NCBI GenBank assembly: GCA_020248665.1 | Contig: JADCHE010000043.1 | Span: 24,116 to 88,115 of the forward strand | DNA: 64,000 bases | Direction of reading: 5' to 3' | Source: Burkholderiales bacterium | GTDB lineage: Bacteria; Pseudomonadota; Gammaproteobacteria; Burkholderiales; Burkholderiaceae_E | Made by a program: the position numbers and the translations under genes | Notes under the pieces: generated by a model | Told to the model about the DNA's origin: nothing | What the model saw: the letters and a program-made list of their open reading frames with translations, nothing else | Database searches by the model: none | Part shown: piece by piece, positions 8,495 through 16,983 of the stretch | Layout: each line of letters starts with the position of its first letter | Numbering within the stretch: the stretch's first letter is position 1

Positions 8495-11400
8495 TCCGTC
8501 GGATCGTCTGGTTCGCGCTGCACCAGCCGCTGCTGGTGGTCTTCGCGCTCGCGGTGTTCGTCGGCGGCGGCATCGTCGCCTTCAACAACCTCCCGATCGA
8601 GGCGTTCCCCGACGTCTCCGACACGCAGGTCACGGTGATCGCGCTGCATCCCGGCCGCGCGGCCGAGGAGGTCGAGCGGCAGGTCACGCTGCCGATCGAG
8701 GTCGCGCTCTCCGGCCTGCCCGACTCGGTGCGGCTGTTCTCGCACACGCAGTTCGGCCTGTCGTTCACCGTGGTGACCTTCAACGACCGGCCGAGCGACC
8801 AGCTCGCCCGGCAGCGCGTCAACGAGCGGCTGCAGGGGCTGGGCCTGCCGCCCAACGTCGAGGTGCGGATCCAGCCGCCGCAGACCGCGATCGGCGAGAT
8901 CTTCCGCTTCCGGCTGCGCGGCGACGGCTACACGCCGCAGCAGCTGCGGGAGATGCAGGACTGGATCGTCGAGAAGCAGCTGCGCAAGGTGCCCGGCGTC
9001 GCCGACCTGGTGACGATGGGTGGCACCATCAAGCAGTACGAGGTCAACCCGGACATGGCGCGGCTGCGCGACCACGGGCTGTCCCTCGGCCAGCTGTTCG
9101 ATGCGCTCGCCCGGGCGAACGCCAACGCCGGTGGCGGCGCGGTGAGCCACGGCGCGCAGCAGTACCTGATCCGCTCGATCGGCGAGCTGCGCAGCTCGGC
9201 CGACATCGGCAACGTGATGGTCTCGGTGCACCGCGGCGTGCCGGTGCTGGTCAAGGACGTCGCCGACGTGCGCGTCGGCGGCGCGCCGGCGCAGGGGCTG
9301 GTGGGCCAGACGCTGGAGGGACGCGACGACGACGACATCGTCAACGGCATCCTCGTGATGAGAAAGGGCGAGAACCCGTCGCGCGTGCTGGAGGGGATCA
9401 AGTCGAAGATCGACGAGATCAACCGCGCGCACCTGCCCAAGGGCGTCGAGATCGTTCCGTACTACGACCGGTCGTGGCTGATCGGCCGGACGCTCGGCAC
9501 CGTCTTCCGCAACCTGCTCGAGGGCGCGGTGCTGGTGTGCCTCGTGCTGGTGCTGTTCCTCACGAACGTGCGCGCCGCGCTGATCGTCGCGGCAGTGATC
9601 CCGCTGTCCCTGCTCGCGACCTTCCTCGGACTCACCTTCGTCGGCATCCCGGCCAACCTGCTGTCGCTCGGCGCGATGGACTTCGGGATCATCGTCGACG
9701 GCGCAGTGATCGTCGTCGAGAACATCTTCCGGCGGCTGGGGCAGCTCAAGGACGCGGAGATCCACGACCCGGCCGCGCGCCGCGACGCGGTGCTCGAGGC
9801 GGCGGTCGAGGTCGGGCGGCCGACGCTGTTCTCGATGCTGATCATCATCGTCGCGCACGTGCCGATCTTCACGCTGCAGCGCCACGAGGGCCGGATCTTC
9901 TCGCCGATGGCCTGGACGGTGAGCTCGGCGCTCATCGGCTCGCTGATCCTGTCGCTGACGGTGGTGCCGCTCGCCTGCGCGTGGTTCCTGCGCCGCGTGC
10001 CGCACGAGGACAACGCGGTGGTGCGGCTGGCCAAGCGCGGCTACGCGCGCGTGCTCGACTGGGCGCTGCGCGCGCGCCGCACGGTGACGGCGCTCGCGCT
10101 CGCGGCGCTGTTCGCGGCGGGCGTCGTCGCGACGCAGCTCGGCAGCGAGTTCCTGCCCGAGCTCAACGAGGGCTCGATCTGGGTCAACGTGACGCTCGCG
10201 CCGTCGGTCGCGCCCGAGGAAGCGCAACGCGCCGCGCGCTCGGTCCGGCAGGCGCTGACCTCGGTGCCCGAGGTCGCGTCGGTGATCTCGAAGGTCGGCC
10301 GGCCCGACGACGGCACCGACCCGAAGATCTTCAACAGCGCCGAGTTCTTCGTCGAGATGCGGCCCGAGGAGCGCTGGCGCAAGGGCTACACCAAGGCGGC
10401 GCTGATCCGCGAGATGGACGCGGCGATCGGGCGGCTGCCCGGGCTGGAGCCGAGCTTCTCGCAGCCGATCCGCGACAACGTGCTCGAGAGCATCTCGCAG
10501 ATCGACGGACAGATCGTCATCAAGGTGCAGGGCGACGACTTCGACACGATCAAGGACCTCGCGCGGCAGATCCGCCAGCGGATCGCGGGCGTGGCCGGCG
10601 TGACCCGCAGCTTCGTCGACCGCGACGGCCGGCTGCCGCAGTTCCGCATCGACATCGACCGGGCGACCGCTGCGCGCTACGGCGTCAACGTCGCCGACCT
10701 GCAGGAGGTCGTCGAGTCCGCGCTCGCGGGAAAGGCGACCACCGAGCTGTGGGAGGGCGAGCGACATTTCTCCGTGGTCGTGCGCCTGAAGCCCGAGCAG
10801 CGCGACCTGCCGCGGCTGCCCGAAGTGCTGGTCGGCAGCTCGACCGGCGCGCCGGTGCCGCTGTCGCAGCTGGTGACCTTCAGGGTGACCGAGGGCGCGA
10901 TGAACATCTCGCGCGAGAACGGCCAGCGGGTCGCCGCGATCGGGGTGTTCATCCGCGACCGCGACATGGGCAGCGTCGTCGCGGACATGCAGCGGCTGGT
11001 CGCCGCGGAGATCAAGCTGCCGCTCGGCTACTCGATCGCGTGGTCGGGCGAGTTCGAGAACCAGCAGCGTGCGATGGCACGCCTGTCGTGGGTCGTGCCG
11101 CTGTCGATCCTGCTGATCTTCCTGCTGCTGTTCGATGCGTTCGGCTCGCTCGCGAGCGCCGCGCTGATCATCGCGAACATCCCGCTCGCGATGATCGGCG
11201 GCATCGTGGCGCTGTGGCTGACCGGCATCCCGCTGTCGGTGTCGGCGGCGATCGGCTTCATCGCGCTGTTCGGGCAGGCGGTGCTCAACGGGGTGGTGAT
11301 GGTCTCGGACTTCAACGCGCGCGCCGCGGGCCTGGTGGAGTTCGAGGCGATCCGGGCCGCGGTGCGCGAGGGCGCGCTGGTGCGGCTGCGCACGGTGATG

Positions 11401-11613
11401 ATGACCGCCCTGCTCGCGATGCTGGGCCTGCTGCCGATGGCGCTGTCGCACGGCATCGGCGCCGAGACGCAGCGGCCGCTCGCGATCGTCGTGATCGGCG
11501 GGCTGGTCAGCGCGACGCTGCTGACGCTGGTGGCGCTGCCGGCGCTGTACCTGTCGTTCGCGCGCCGCTGGCCGAGCGCGATGGCCTCGGGCGACGCGTT
11601 GCCGGTGCACTGA
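8491..11613 (+). CDS. czcA: heavy-metal efflux RND permease, CzcA family
   Basis: Inner-membrane proton-driven pump of the HME-RND group, 1040 residues, full family length. In the fourth membrane helix it carries DFGIIVDGAVIVVEN, with D397, D403 and E410 as the proton/cation relay of CzcA-type pumps. This motif is typical of exporters of divalent ions (Co, Zn, Cd, Ni) rather than of the Cu(I)/Ag(I) CusA group. Twelve membrane segments and two large periplasmic loops are apparent. It is translated from an ATG overlapping the adaptor stop. The operon probably answers to the two-component system encoded divergently upstream. Confidence 0.95.
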   Translation: MIRRIVWFALHQPLLVVFALAVFVGGGIVAFNNLPIEAFPDVSDTQVTVIALHPGRAAEEVERQVTLPIEVALSGLPDSVRLFSHTQFGLSFTVVTFNDRPSDQLARQRVNERLQGLGLPPNVEVRIQPPQTAIGEIFRFRLRGDGYTPQQLREMQDWIVEKQLRKVPGVADLVTMGGTIKQYEVNPDMARLRDHGLSLGQLFDALARANANAGGGAVSHGAQQYLIRSIGELRSSADIGNVMVSVHRGVPVLVKDVADVRVGGAPAQGLVGQTLEGRDDDDIVNGILVMRKGENPSRVLEGIKSKIDEINRAHLPKGVEIVPYYDRSWLIGRTLGTVFRNLLEGAVLVCLVLVLFLTNVRAALIVAAVIPLSLLATFLGLTFVGIPANLLSLGAMDFGIIVDGAVIVVENIFRRLGQLKDAEIHDPAARRDAVLEAAVEVGRPTLFSMLIIIVAHVPIFTLQRHEGRIFSPMAWTVSSALIGSLILSLTVVPLACAWFLRRVPHEDNAVVRLAKRGYARVLDWALRARRTVTALALAALFAAGVVATQLGSEFLPELNEGSIWVNVTLAPSVAPEEAQRAARSVRQALTSVPEVASVISKVGRPDDGTDPKIFNSAEFFVEMRPEERWRKGYTKAALIREMDAAIGRLPGLEPSFSQPIRDNVLESISQIDGQIVIKVQGDDFDTIKDLARQIRQRIAGVAGVTRSFVDRDGRLPQFRIDIDRATAARYGVNVADLQEVVESALAGKATTELWEGERHFSVVVRLKPEQRDLPRLPEVLVGSSTGAPVPLSQLVTFRVTEGAMNISRENGQRVAAIGVFIRDRDMGSVVADMQRLVAAEIKLPLGYSIAWSGEFENQQRAMARLSWVVPLSILLIFLLLFDAFGSLASAALIIANIPLAMIGGIVALWLTGIPLSVSAAIGFIALFGQAVLNGVVMVSDFNARAAGLVEFEAIRAAVREGALVRLRTVMMTALLAMLGLLPMALSHGIGAETQRPLAIVVIGGLVSATLLTLVALPALYLSFARRWPSAMASGDALPVH

Positions 11614-11649
11614 CCGCGCGCCCCGGCCGCGCCGGCCGGGCGACGCGCG

Positions 11650-11985
11650 TCACTTCGCCGGCTCGACCCACTTCGCGCCGCCCGCGTTCGCCATGTAGAC
11701 GACCGCGCGCTTGACCTCGAGCTCCGACAGGTCCGGCCGGCCTCCCTTGGCCGGCATCTTGCGGATGCCCTTGATCGATGTCCGGAACAGCGCCGACTGT
11801 CCCTCGGCGATCAGCGGCTTCCAGGCCTTCGCGTCGCCGAGCTTCGGCGCGCCGAGCTCTCCGGTCGCATGGCAGGCCTTGCAGACCTCCTCGTACGCCG
11901 CCTGGCCGCTCCGGGGCTGTGCGACGGCAGGCGTGGCGGCGAGCAGGGCGAGGAGGGCCACGGTCGTGGCGGGGCGCAGGGACAT
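11650..11985 (-). CDS. small periplasmic c-type cytochrome (c5-like)
   Basis: A 111-residue exported monohaem cytochrome c. A Sec signal ends near AVAQ (about residue 22), followed by CKACH as the haem-binding site and a Met-containing stretch (IRKMPAKGG) that supplies the sixth ligand. The tail has the usual ELEVKRAVVYMANAGG helix of cytochrome c5/c555 proteins. The ATG at 11985 has GAGGT seven bases upstream; an in-frame ATG at 12024 is a less likely start. It probably shuttles electrons in respiration. It lies downstream of the LysE-family gene on the same strand. Confidence 0.88.
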   Translation of the reverse strand: MSLRPATTVALLALLAATPAVAQPRSGQAAYEEVCKACHATGELGAPKLGDAKAWKPLIAEGQSALFRTSIKGIRKMPAKGGRPDLSELEVKRAVVYMANAGGAKWVEPAK

Positions 11986-12035
11986 GTATGGGACCTCGGA
12001 AGACGTGGGGGCTCGATCGGGCATCGTCGGTCGAT

Positions 12036-12662
12036 TCAGCCGCGCCGCGCGGTCGCGAGCAGCGCGCCGATGCCGACGAAGGTGCAGCCGGTCACGCGGT
12101 TGAACCAGCGGCCATGCCGGGCGAGCCACGGCGCGAGCCGCTGCGCGAAGCCGGCGACCATCAGCTCGTAGAGGAACTCGACGACGACGAAGGTGCCGCC
12201 GAGGACCGCGAGCTGCATCCAGTAGGACGCGTGCGGCATCATGAACTGCGGCAGGAACGCGGCGAAGAAGATCAGCGCCTTGGGGTTGGACACCGCGACG
12301 AGGAAGCCCTGCGCGAACAGCCGGGAGCGGCGCCGGTCGGCGTGGTCGGCGGCCTCGCGGGCCGCGTCGACCGGGGTCGGCGGCGCGTTCCAGAGCCGGA
12401 TCCCGAGCCACACCAGGTAGGCGGCGCCGAGCCACTTGGCGACGGTGAACGCCTGCTCGGAGGCGGCGAGCAGCGCGCCCAGCCCCGCGAGCGACGCGGC
12501 GATCAGCACGAGGAAGCCGGTCACGCCGCCGAGCACCGTGAAGCTCGCGCGGGCCGCGCCGAAGCGCGCGCCGTGGGTCAGCGCGAGCAGGCCGTTCGGC
12601 CCCGGGGTCAGCGACAGGCCGACCGCGGCGGCGAGGTAGACGATCCACAGCTCCAGGCTCAT
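12036..12662 (-). CDS. LysE/RhtB family amino-acid exporter
   Basis: A 208-residue inner-membrane protein with about six hydrophobic helices. It opens with the family signature LSLTPGPNGLLALTHG (helix 1) and contains KWLGAAYLVWLGIRLW and FLVAVSNPKALIFFAAFLPQF, both diagnostic of LysE/RhtB translocators, which export amino acids or related small molecules. The exact substrate cannot be told. It is leftward, between the glutathione reductase gene and the small cytochrome gene. Confidence 0.92.
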   Translation of the reverse strand: MSLELWIVYLAAAVGLSLTPGPNGLLALTHGARFGAARASFTVLGGVTGFLVLIAASLAGLGALLAASEQAFTVAKWLGAAYLVWLGIRLWNAPPTPVDAAREAADHADRRRSRLFAQGFLVAVSNPKALIFFAAFLPQFMMPHASYWMQLAVLGGTFVVVEFLYELMVAGFAQRLAPWLARHGRWFNRVTGCTFVGIGALLATARRG

Positions 12663-12713
12663 GCCGGCTCGCTCCCGGTGGGACGGAGGTGAAGTGTAGC
12701 GAGGCCGCGGCCC

Positions 12714-14066
12714 TCAGCGCATCGTCACGAACTCCTCGGCCGCGGTCGGATGGATCGCGACGGTCTCGTCGAACTGCGCCTTCGTGAGCCCCGCCTTCAC
12801 CGCGATCGCGATGCCCTGGATGATCTCGGGCGCGTCCGGTCCGACCATGTGCGCGCCGAGCACGCGGTGCGTTCCGGCGTCGACGACCAGCTTCATCAGC
12901 GTCTTCTGGTCGCGGCCGGAGAGCGTCGCCTTAAGCGGCCGGAAGCTCGCCTTGTGGACGATCACCGCGTCCGACAACGCGCGCGCCGCACCCTCGGTGA
13001 GGCCGACCGCGCCGACCGGCGGGTCGGAGAACACCGCGTGCGCGACGTCGCGGTGGTCGACCGGCACGGGCCGGCCGCCGAACAGCGTCGTCGCGAGCGC
13101 GGCGCCCTCGCGGATCGCGACCGGCGTCAGCGCGATCCGGTTGGTGACGTCGCCGACGGCGTGGATGCCCGGAACGTTCGTCGTGCCGTACGCGTCGACG
13201 ACCACGCCGCCGTCCGCGTCGAGCGCGACGCCGAGCGCCTCCAGCCCGAGGCCGCGCGTGGCCGGCGCGCGGCCGGTCGCGAGCATCACCGCGTCGACGT
13301 CCTGCGTCTCCAGGCCCGCGGCAGTGCGCAGCGTCGCGCGCAGCGAGCCGTCCACGCGCCGCTCGACCGACACCGGCGCGGCGTTCAGCCGCAGGTCGAT
13401 GCCGTGCTTGACCAGCTCGATCGACAGGTGCGCGCGCACGTCGTCGTCGAAGCCGCGCAGCACCTGCTCGCCGCGGTAGGCGAGCGTCACGCGCGCGCCG
13501 AGCCCGCGCAGGATGCCGGCGAACTCCACCGCGATGTAGCCGCCGCCGATCACCAGCACGCGCCGCGGCAGCTCGCGCAGCTCGAACGCCTCGTTGGAGG
13601 TGATGCAGAGTTCGGCGCCCGGGATCTCCGGCCGGCTCGGCGCGCCGCCGGTCGCGACGAGGATGTGGCGCGCGGTCACGCGGCGGCCCGCGACCTCGAC
13701 GGTGTGCGGACCGACGATCGTCGCGCGGCCGTCGATCGTCTCGACCTTCGACTGCGCGAGCAGGTTGCGGTAGATGCCTTCCAGCCGTGCGATCTCGCGG
13801 TCCTTCGCGTCCATCAGCGCGGGCCACGAGAACTCGGCGCCGGCGATGCGCCAGCCGTAGCCGGCGGCGTCCTCGAAGTCCTGCGAGAAGTGCGCGGCGT
13901 AGGTGAACAGCTTCTTCGGCACGCAGCCACGGATCACGCAGGTGCCGCCGACGCGGTAGTCCTCGGCGAGCGCGACGCGCGCGCCGTGGCCGGCCGCGAC
14001 GCGGCTCGCGCGCACGCCGCCGGAGCCGGCGCCGATCGTGAACAGGTCGTAGTCGTACTCGGCCAT
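12714..14066 (-). CDS. gor: glutathione-disulfide reductase
   Basis: A 450-residue cytoplasmic flavoprotein that reduces GSSG with NADPH. It shows the FAD-binding GAGSGG near residue 12, the redox-active disulfide in GGTCVIRGCVPKK (C43/C48), the NADPH-binding GGGYIAVEFAG, the second FAD motif ATGRAP...GIHAVGDV, and the C-terminal interface His in VAIHPTAAEEFVT. CVIRGC rather than CVNVGC is the usual form in this proteobacterial branch. The ATG has GGAG upstream. It is divergent from the amidohydrolase/di-haem operon, so two redox-related units share this promoter region. Confidence 0.95.
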   Translation of the reverse strand: MAEYDYDLFTIGAGSGGVRASRVAAGHGARVALAEDYRVGGTCVIRGCVPKKLFTYAAHFSQDFEDAAGYGWRIAGAEFSWPALMDAKDREIARLEGIYRNLLAQSKVETIDGRATIVGPHTVEVAGRRVTARHILVATGGAPSRPEIPGAELCITSNEAFELRELPRRVLVIGGGYIAVEFAGILRGLGARVTLAYRGEQVLRGFDDDVRAHLSIELVKHGIDLRLNAAPVSVERRVDGSLRATLRTAAGLETQDVDAVMLATGRAPATRGLGLEALGVALDADGGVVVDAYGTTNVPGIHAVGDVTNRIALTPVAIREGAALATTLFGGRPVPVDHRDVAHAVFSDPPVGAVGLTEGAARALSDAVIVHKASFRPLKATLSGRDQKTLMKLVVDAGTHRVLGAHMVGPDAPEIIQGIAIAVKAGLTKAQFDETVAIHPTAAEEFVTMR

Positions 14067-14306
14067 CGGCCGCTCCGTCGTGAGGGGGATACCGCATGCT
14101 GCGGCCGGCCGTGCGGGGCGGCAAGCCGACACCCCGCGGAACGGTCGCCCAGGGCGGGCGGCCCTGACGCCGCGCGTCCTCCGCGCGCCCGCGCGCGACG
14201 CTCCGGATCCCCTTCGCCGCGGTCCCGGCGCAGGTATGCTCGTCGCGCGCCGGCATGCCCATCGCGGCCCCGCCGCGCCGATCCCGCCCGACCCAGGAGC
14301 CCGACG

Positions 14307-15185
14307 ATGCGCCGCATCCCACCCACCGTCCCCGCCGCCCCGCGCCGCGCGGCGGCCGTCGCCGCGGTGCTGGCGGGCCTGCTCGCGCTGGCCGCGCCCG
14401 CCCCGGACGCGCACGCCACCGAGCTGCCGATCTTCGATGCGCACGTGCACTACAGCCACGACGCGTGGCAGTCGCTGCCGCCGAAGGAGGCGGTCGCGCT
14501 GCTGCGCAAGGCGGGGCTGCGCAAGGCGATGGTGTCGAGCTCCTCGGACGACGGCACGCAGATGCTGTTCGCCGAGGCGCCCGACCTCGTGGTCCCGTCG
14601 CTGCGCCCGTACCGCACGCGCAGCGAGATCGGCACCTGGGTCCGCGACGAGACGGTGGTCGCGCACCTCGAGTCGCGCCTCGCGAGGCACCGCTACGCGG
14701 CGATCGGCGAGTTCCACGTCTACGGCGCCGACGCCGACCTGCCGGTGATGCGGCGGGTCGTGCAGCTCGCGCGCCAGCACGGGCTGCTGCTGCACCTGCA
14801 CGGCGACGCCGAGGCGGTCGAGCGCGTGTTCCGCCAGGACCCGGGCGCGCGGATCCTGTGGGCCCACGCGGGCTTCGCGAGCCCCGCCGACGTGCGCGCG
14901 ACGCTGCGCCGACATCCGATGCTGTGGGCCGACCTCGCGTTCCGCAGCGACCCCGCGTCGAACGACCGGGTGGCGCCCGACTGGCGCGACGCGTTCGTCG
15001 AGTTCCCGGATCGCTTCATGCTGGGCACCGACACGTTCACGCCGGAGCGCTGGTGGTACGTCACCGAGCACGCGGCCTGGGCGCGCCGCTGGCTCGCGGA
15101 CCTGCCTCGCGAGCTCGCCGAGAGGATCGCGTGGCGCAACGCCGAGGCGATGCTCGCGAGCCGGCGTGCGCCGCTCGCGCCGTGA
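14307..15185 (+). CDS. exported amidohydrolase-superfamily (TIM-barrel) protein
   Basis: A 292-residue secreted metal-dependent hydrolase of the amidohydrolase-2 type. A signal peptide ends near DAHATE (about residue 38). Putative metal and catalytic residues are H46 and H48 (FDAHVHYS), E135/H137 (IGEFHVYG), H163/H165 (LLHLHGD), H187 (LWAHAGF) and D242 (LGTDTF). AGGAG lies eight bases before the ATG. The TGA overlaps the next ATG (TGATG), so it is the first gene of a four-gene coupled operon with a YtkA-like protein, a MauG-like enzyme and a thioredoxin. Substrate unknown; export of an amidohydrolase is uncommon. Confidence 0.85.
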   Translation: MRRIPPTVPAAPRRAAAVAAVLAGLLALAAPAPDAHATELPIFDAHVHYSHDAWQSLPPKEAVALLRKAGLRKAMVSSSSDDGTQMLFAEAPDLVVPSLRPYRTRSEIGTWVRDETVVAHLESRLARHRYAAIGEFHVYGADADLPVMRRVVQLARQHGLLLHLHGDAEAVERVFRQDPGARILWAHAGFASPADVRATLRRHPMLWADLAFRSDPASNDRVAPDWRDAFVEFPDRFMLGTDTFTPERWWYVTEHAAWARRWLADLPRELAERIAWRNAEAMLASRRAPLAP

Positions 15186-15709
15186 TGCGCGTCGCCATCC
15201 CGGGGGGCGCCGTGCGCCCCCACCCGCGCCCGCCGGCGGCCGCTGCACGGTGGCCGCGCGCGCCGCGAGCCGTCGCGGCGCTGTCGCTGCTGCTCGCCGC
15301 ATCGGGCCCGCCGGCGCTCGCGCCGCCCGCCCGCGCGCAGACCCCCGCGGCCGGCCCGTCCTGCGACCGCGCGGCGGCCGCACCGACCGATCGCCGGATC
15401 GCCGGGGACGCGCTCGATGTCGCCTGGCGCGTGTCCCTGGCGCCCGCGGTCGGCCGCCCGTTCGCGATCGAGTTCGCGCTGTGCCCGCGGGGCGGCGCGT
15501 CCGCCGCGATCGATCGCGTGAAGGTCGACGCGTGGATGCCCGCGCACCGCCACGGGATGAACTACGCGCCCACGCTGAGCGGCGCGCCGGGCGGCCCGAT
15601 GCGCGCCGAGGGCCTGCTGTTCCACATGCCCGGTGCGTGGCAGGTGGTGTTCGAGCTGCGCCACGACGGCCGCGCGCTGCGGCTGGTCGACGACGTCGCG
15701 GTGAGGTGA
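15185..15709 (+). CDS. exported YtkA/FixH-like small protein
   Basis: A 174-residue exported protein with a long N-terminal signal ending near ARAQ (about residue 52) and a single immunoglobulin-like domain of the YtkA/FixH type. The core motif MPAHRHGM (118-125) and the later LLFHMPGAWQVVFEL (145-158) place His121, His123, Met125, His147 and Met148 near Trp117 and Trp152. This arrangement could bind copper, and the tryptophans could be targets of oxidation. It overlaps its neighbours on both sides (TGATG and GTGA). Family proteins are periplasmic and poorly characterised. A partnership with the di-haem enzyme encoded next is inference. Confidence 0.75.
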   Translation: MRVAIPGGAVRPHPRPPAAAARWPRAPRAVAALSLLLAASGPPALAPPARAQTPAAGPSCDRAAAAPTDRRIAGDALDVAWRVSLAPAVGRPFAIEFALCPRGGASAAIDRVKVDAWMPAHRHGMNYAPTLSGAPGGPMRAEGLLFHMPGAWQVVFELRHDGRALRLVDDVAVR

Positions 15710-16983
15710 GCGTCCGACGCGCACCGGCCCTCGCGGTCGCCGCCGCCTGCGCGGCGCTCGCGCTCGGCTGCCGCGCGCTGCCGGACTCGCCCACCACCGA
15801 CGCCGGCACCACGCTCGGCCTGTCGGCCGACGAGGTCGCCGCGATCGTCTCGCACGGCCCGTGGCCGCCGGCGTTCGAGCCCGACCCCACGAACCGCGCG
15901 TCCGGCCGGCCCGCGGCGATCGAGCTCGGTCGGCGACTCTTCGACGATGCACGCGCGTCGCTCGACGGCACGCGCCGGTGCTCGACCTGCCATGACCCGG
16001 CGCGCGGCTTCGCCGATGGCCTGCCGCGCAGCCCGGGCGTCGACGGCCACCCGCTCGACCGCAACGCCATGGGGCTGCGCGACGCGCGCCTGGTCAACTG
16101 GTTCGGCTGGGACGGTGGCGCCGATTCGCTGTGGGCGTTCGTGCTTCGGCCGCTGCTCGATCCGCGCGAGATCGGCGCGGACGACACCCGCCTCGCGGCG
16201 CTGTTCGCCGGCGACCCGGCCCTCGCCTGCCTGCGTGAGGCAGCGTTCGGCGATGCGCCGCCCGACGCCGAGGCGCTGCGCGTGCAGGTCGCCAAGGCGA
16301 TCGCGGCGTACGTCGAGACGCTGCAGTCGCCCCGCACCCGCTTCGACGCGCTGCGCGACGCGCTCGCGGCGCCTCCGGGCGACGCCGCCGCGCTCTCTGC
16401 GGCCCGCGCGTACCCTGCCGACGCGCTGCGCGGGCTGCGCCGCTTCGTCGGCGACGGGCGCTGCGCGGCCTGCCACGTCGGCCCGACGTTCACCAACGGC
16501 GAGTTCCACGACGTCGGACGCCCGTACATGGCCGCCCCCGGCCGGCCCGATCCGGGGCGGCACGGCGGCATCCGCGCGGTGCTCGCCGACCCGTACAACC
16601 GGCTCGGCCGCTGGACCGACGCCACCACGCCGGAGGCGGCGGTGCGGACCCGCCACCTCGCGCCCTCGCACCGCAACTTCGGCGAGTTCCGCACCCCCGG
16701 CCTGCGCGGCCTGTCGGACACCGCGCCCTACGGACACGACGGATCTATGACCACTCTGGACGAAGTGGTTGCCCACTATTCTGACCTGGACATCGAGCGC
16801 CTGCACGCCGACGGCGAGGCGCTGCTGCGCCCGCTGAAGCTCGACCCCGCGGCCCGCGCCGACCTGGTCGCGTTCCTGCGGACCCTGTCCGAGCCGGCCG
16901 GCCCGCCCGCCCGGGAGCCCGCCCCCTTGAGAACCGTCGCCGCCGCCCCGACCTGCGGACCATCAAGACGGACGCAGCCATGA
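15706..16983 (+). CDS. di-haem cytochrome c peroxidase / MauG-like enzyme
   Basis: A 425-residue periplasmic di-haem protein. The predicted start is a GTG overlapping the previous stop (GTGA). It has a lipoprotein-like signal with LALGC (Cys22), then CSTCH (C92, C95, H96) and CAACH (C253, C256, H257) as the two haem sites. The C-terminal motif APYGHDGSMTTLDEVVAHYS is standard for bacterial cytochrome c peroxidases and MauG homologues. Such enzymes either reduce peroxide or oxidise side chains of a partner protein. The coupled upstream YtkA-like gene makes the second role worth considering. The stop overlaps the thioredoxin gene as ATGA. Confidence 0.88.
   Translation: MSVRRAPALAVAAACAALALGCRALPDSPTTDAGTTLGLSADEVAAIVSHGPWPPAFEPDPTNRASGRPAAIELGRRLFDDARASLDGTRRCSTCHDPARGFADGLPRSPGVDGHPLDRNAMGLRDARLVNWFGWDGGADSLWAFVLRPLLDPREIGADDTRLAALFAGDPALACLREAAFGDAPPDAEALRVQVAKAIAAYVETLQSPRTRFDALRDALAAPPGDAAALSAARAYPADALRGLRRFVGDGRCAACHVGPTFTNGEFHDVGRPYMAAPGRPDPGRHGGIRAVLADPYNRLGRWTDATTPEAAVRTRHLAPSHRNFGEFRTPGLRGLSDTAPYGHDGSMTTLDEVVAHYSDLDIERLHADGEALLRPLKLDPAARADLVAFLRTLSEPAGPPAREPAPLRTVAAAPTCGPSRRTQP

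Noticed and set aside
6898..11610. A 1570-codon open frame on the minus strand
   Set aside because: It mirrors the czcB/czcA genes, which have complete families and ATGA overlaps; the antisense product is low-complexity Arg/His/Asp/Gln.
12714..16721. A single 1335-codon minus-strand protein containing glutathione reductase
   Set aside because: Only the last 450 residues are homologous; the upstream part is stop-free antisense of the amidohydrolase operon. The ATG at 14066 with GGAG is the true start.
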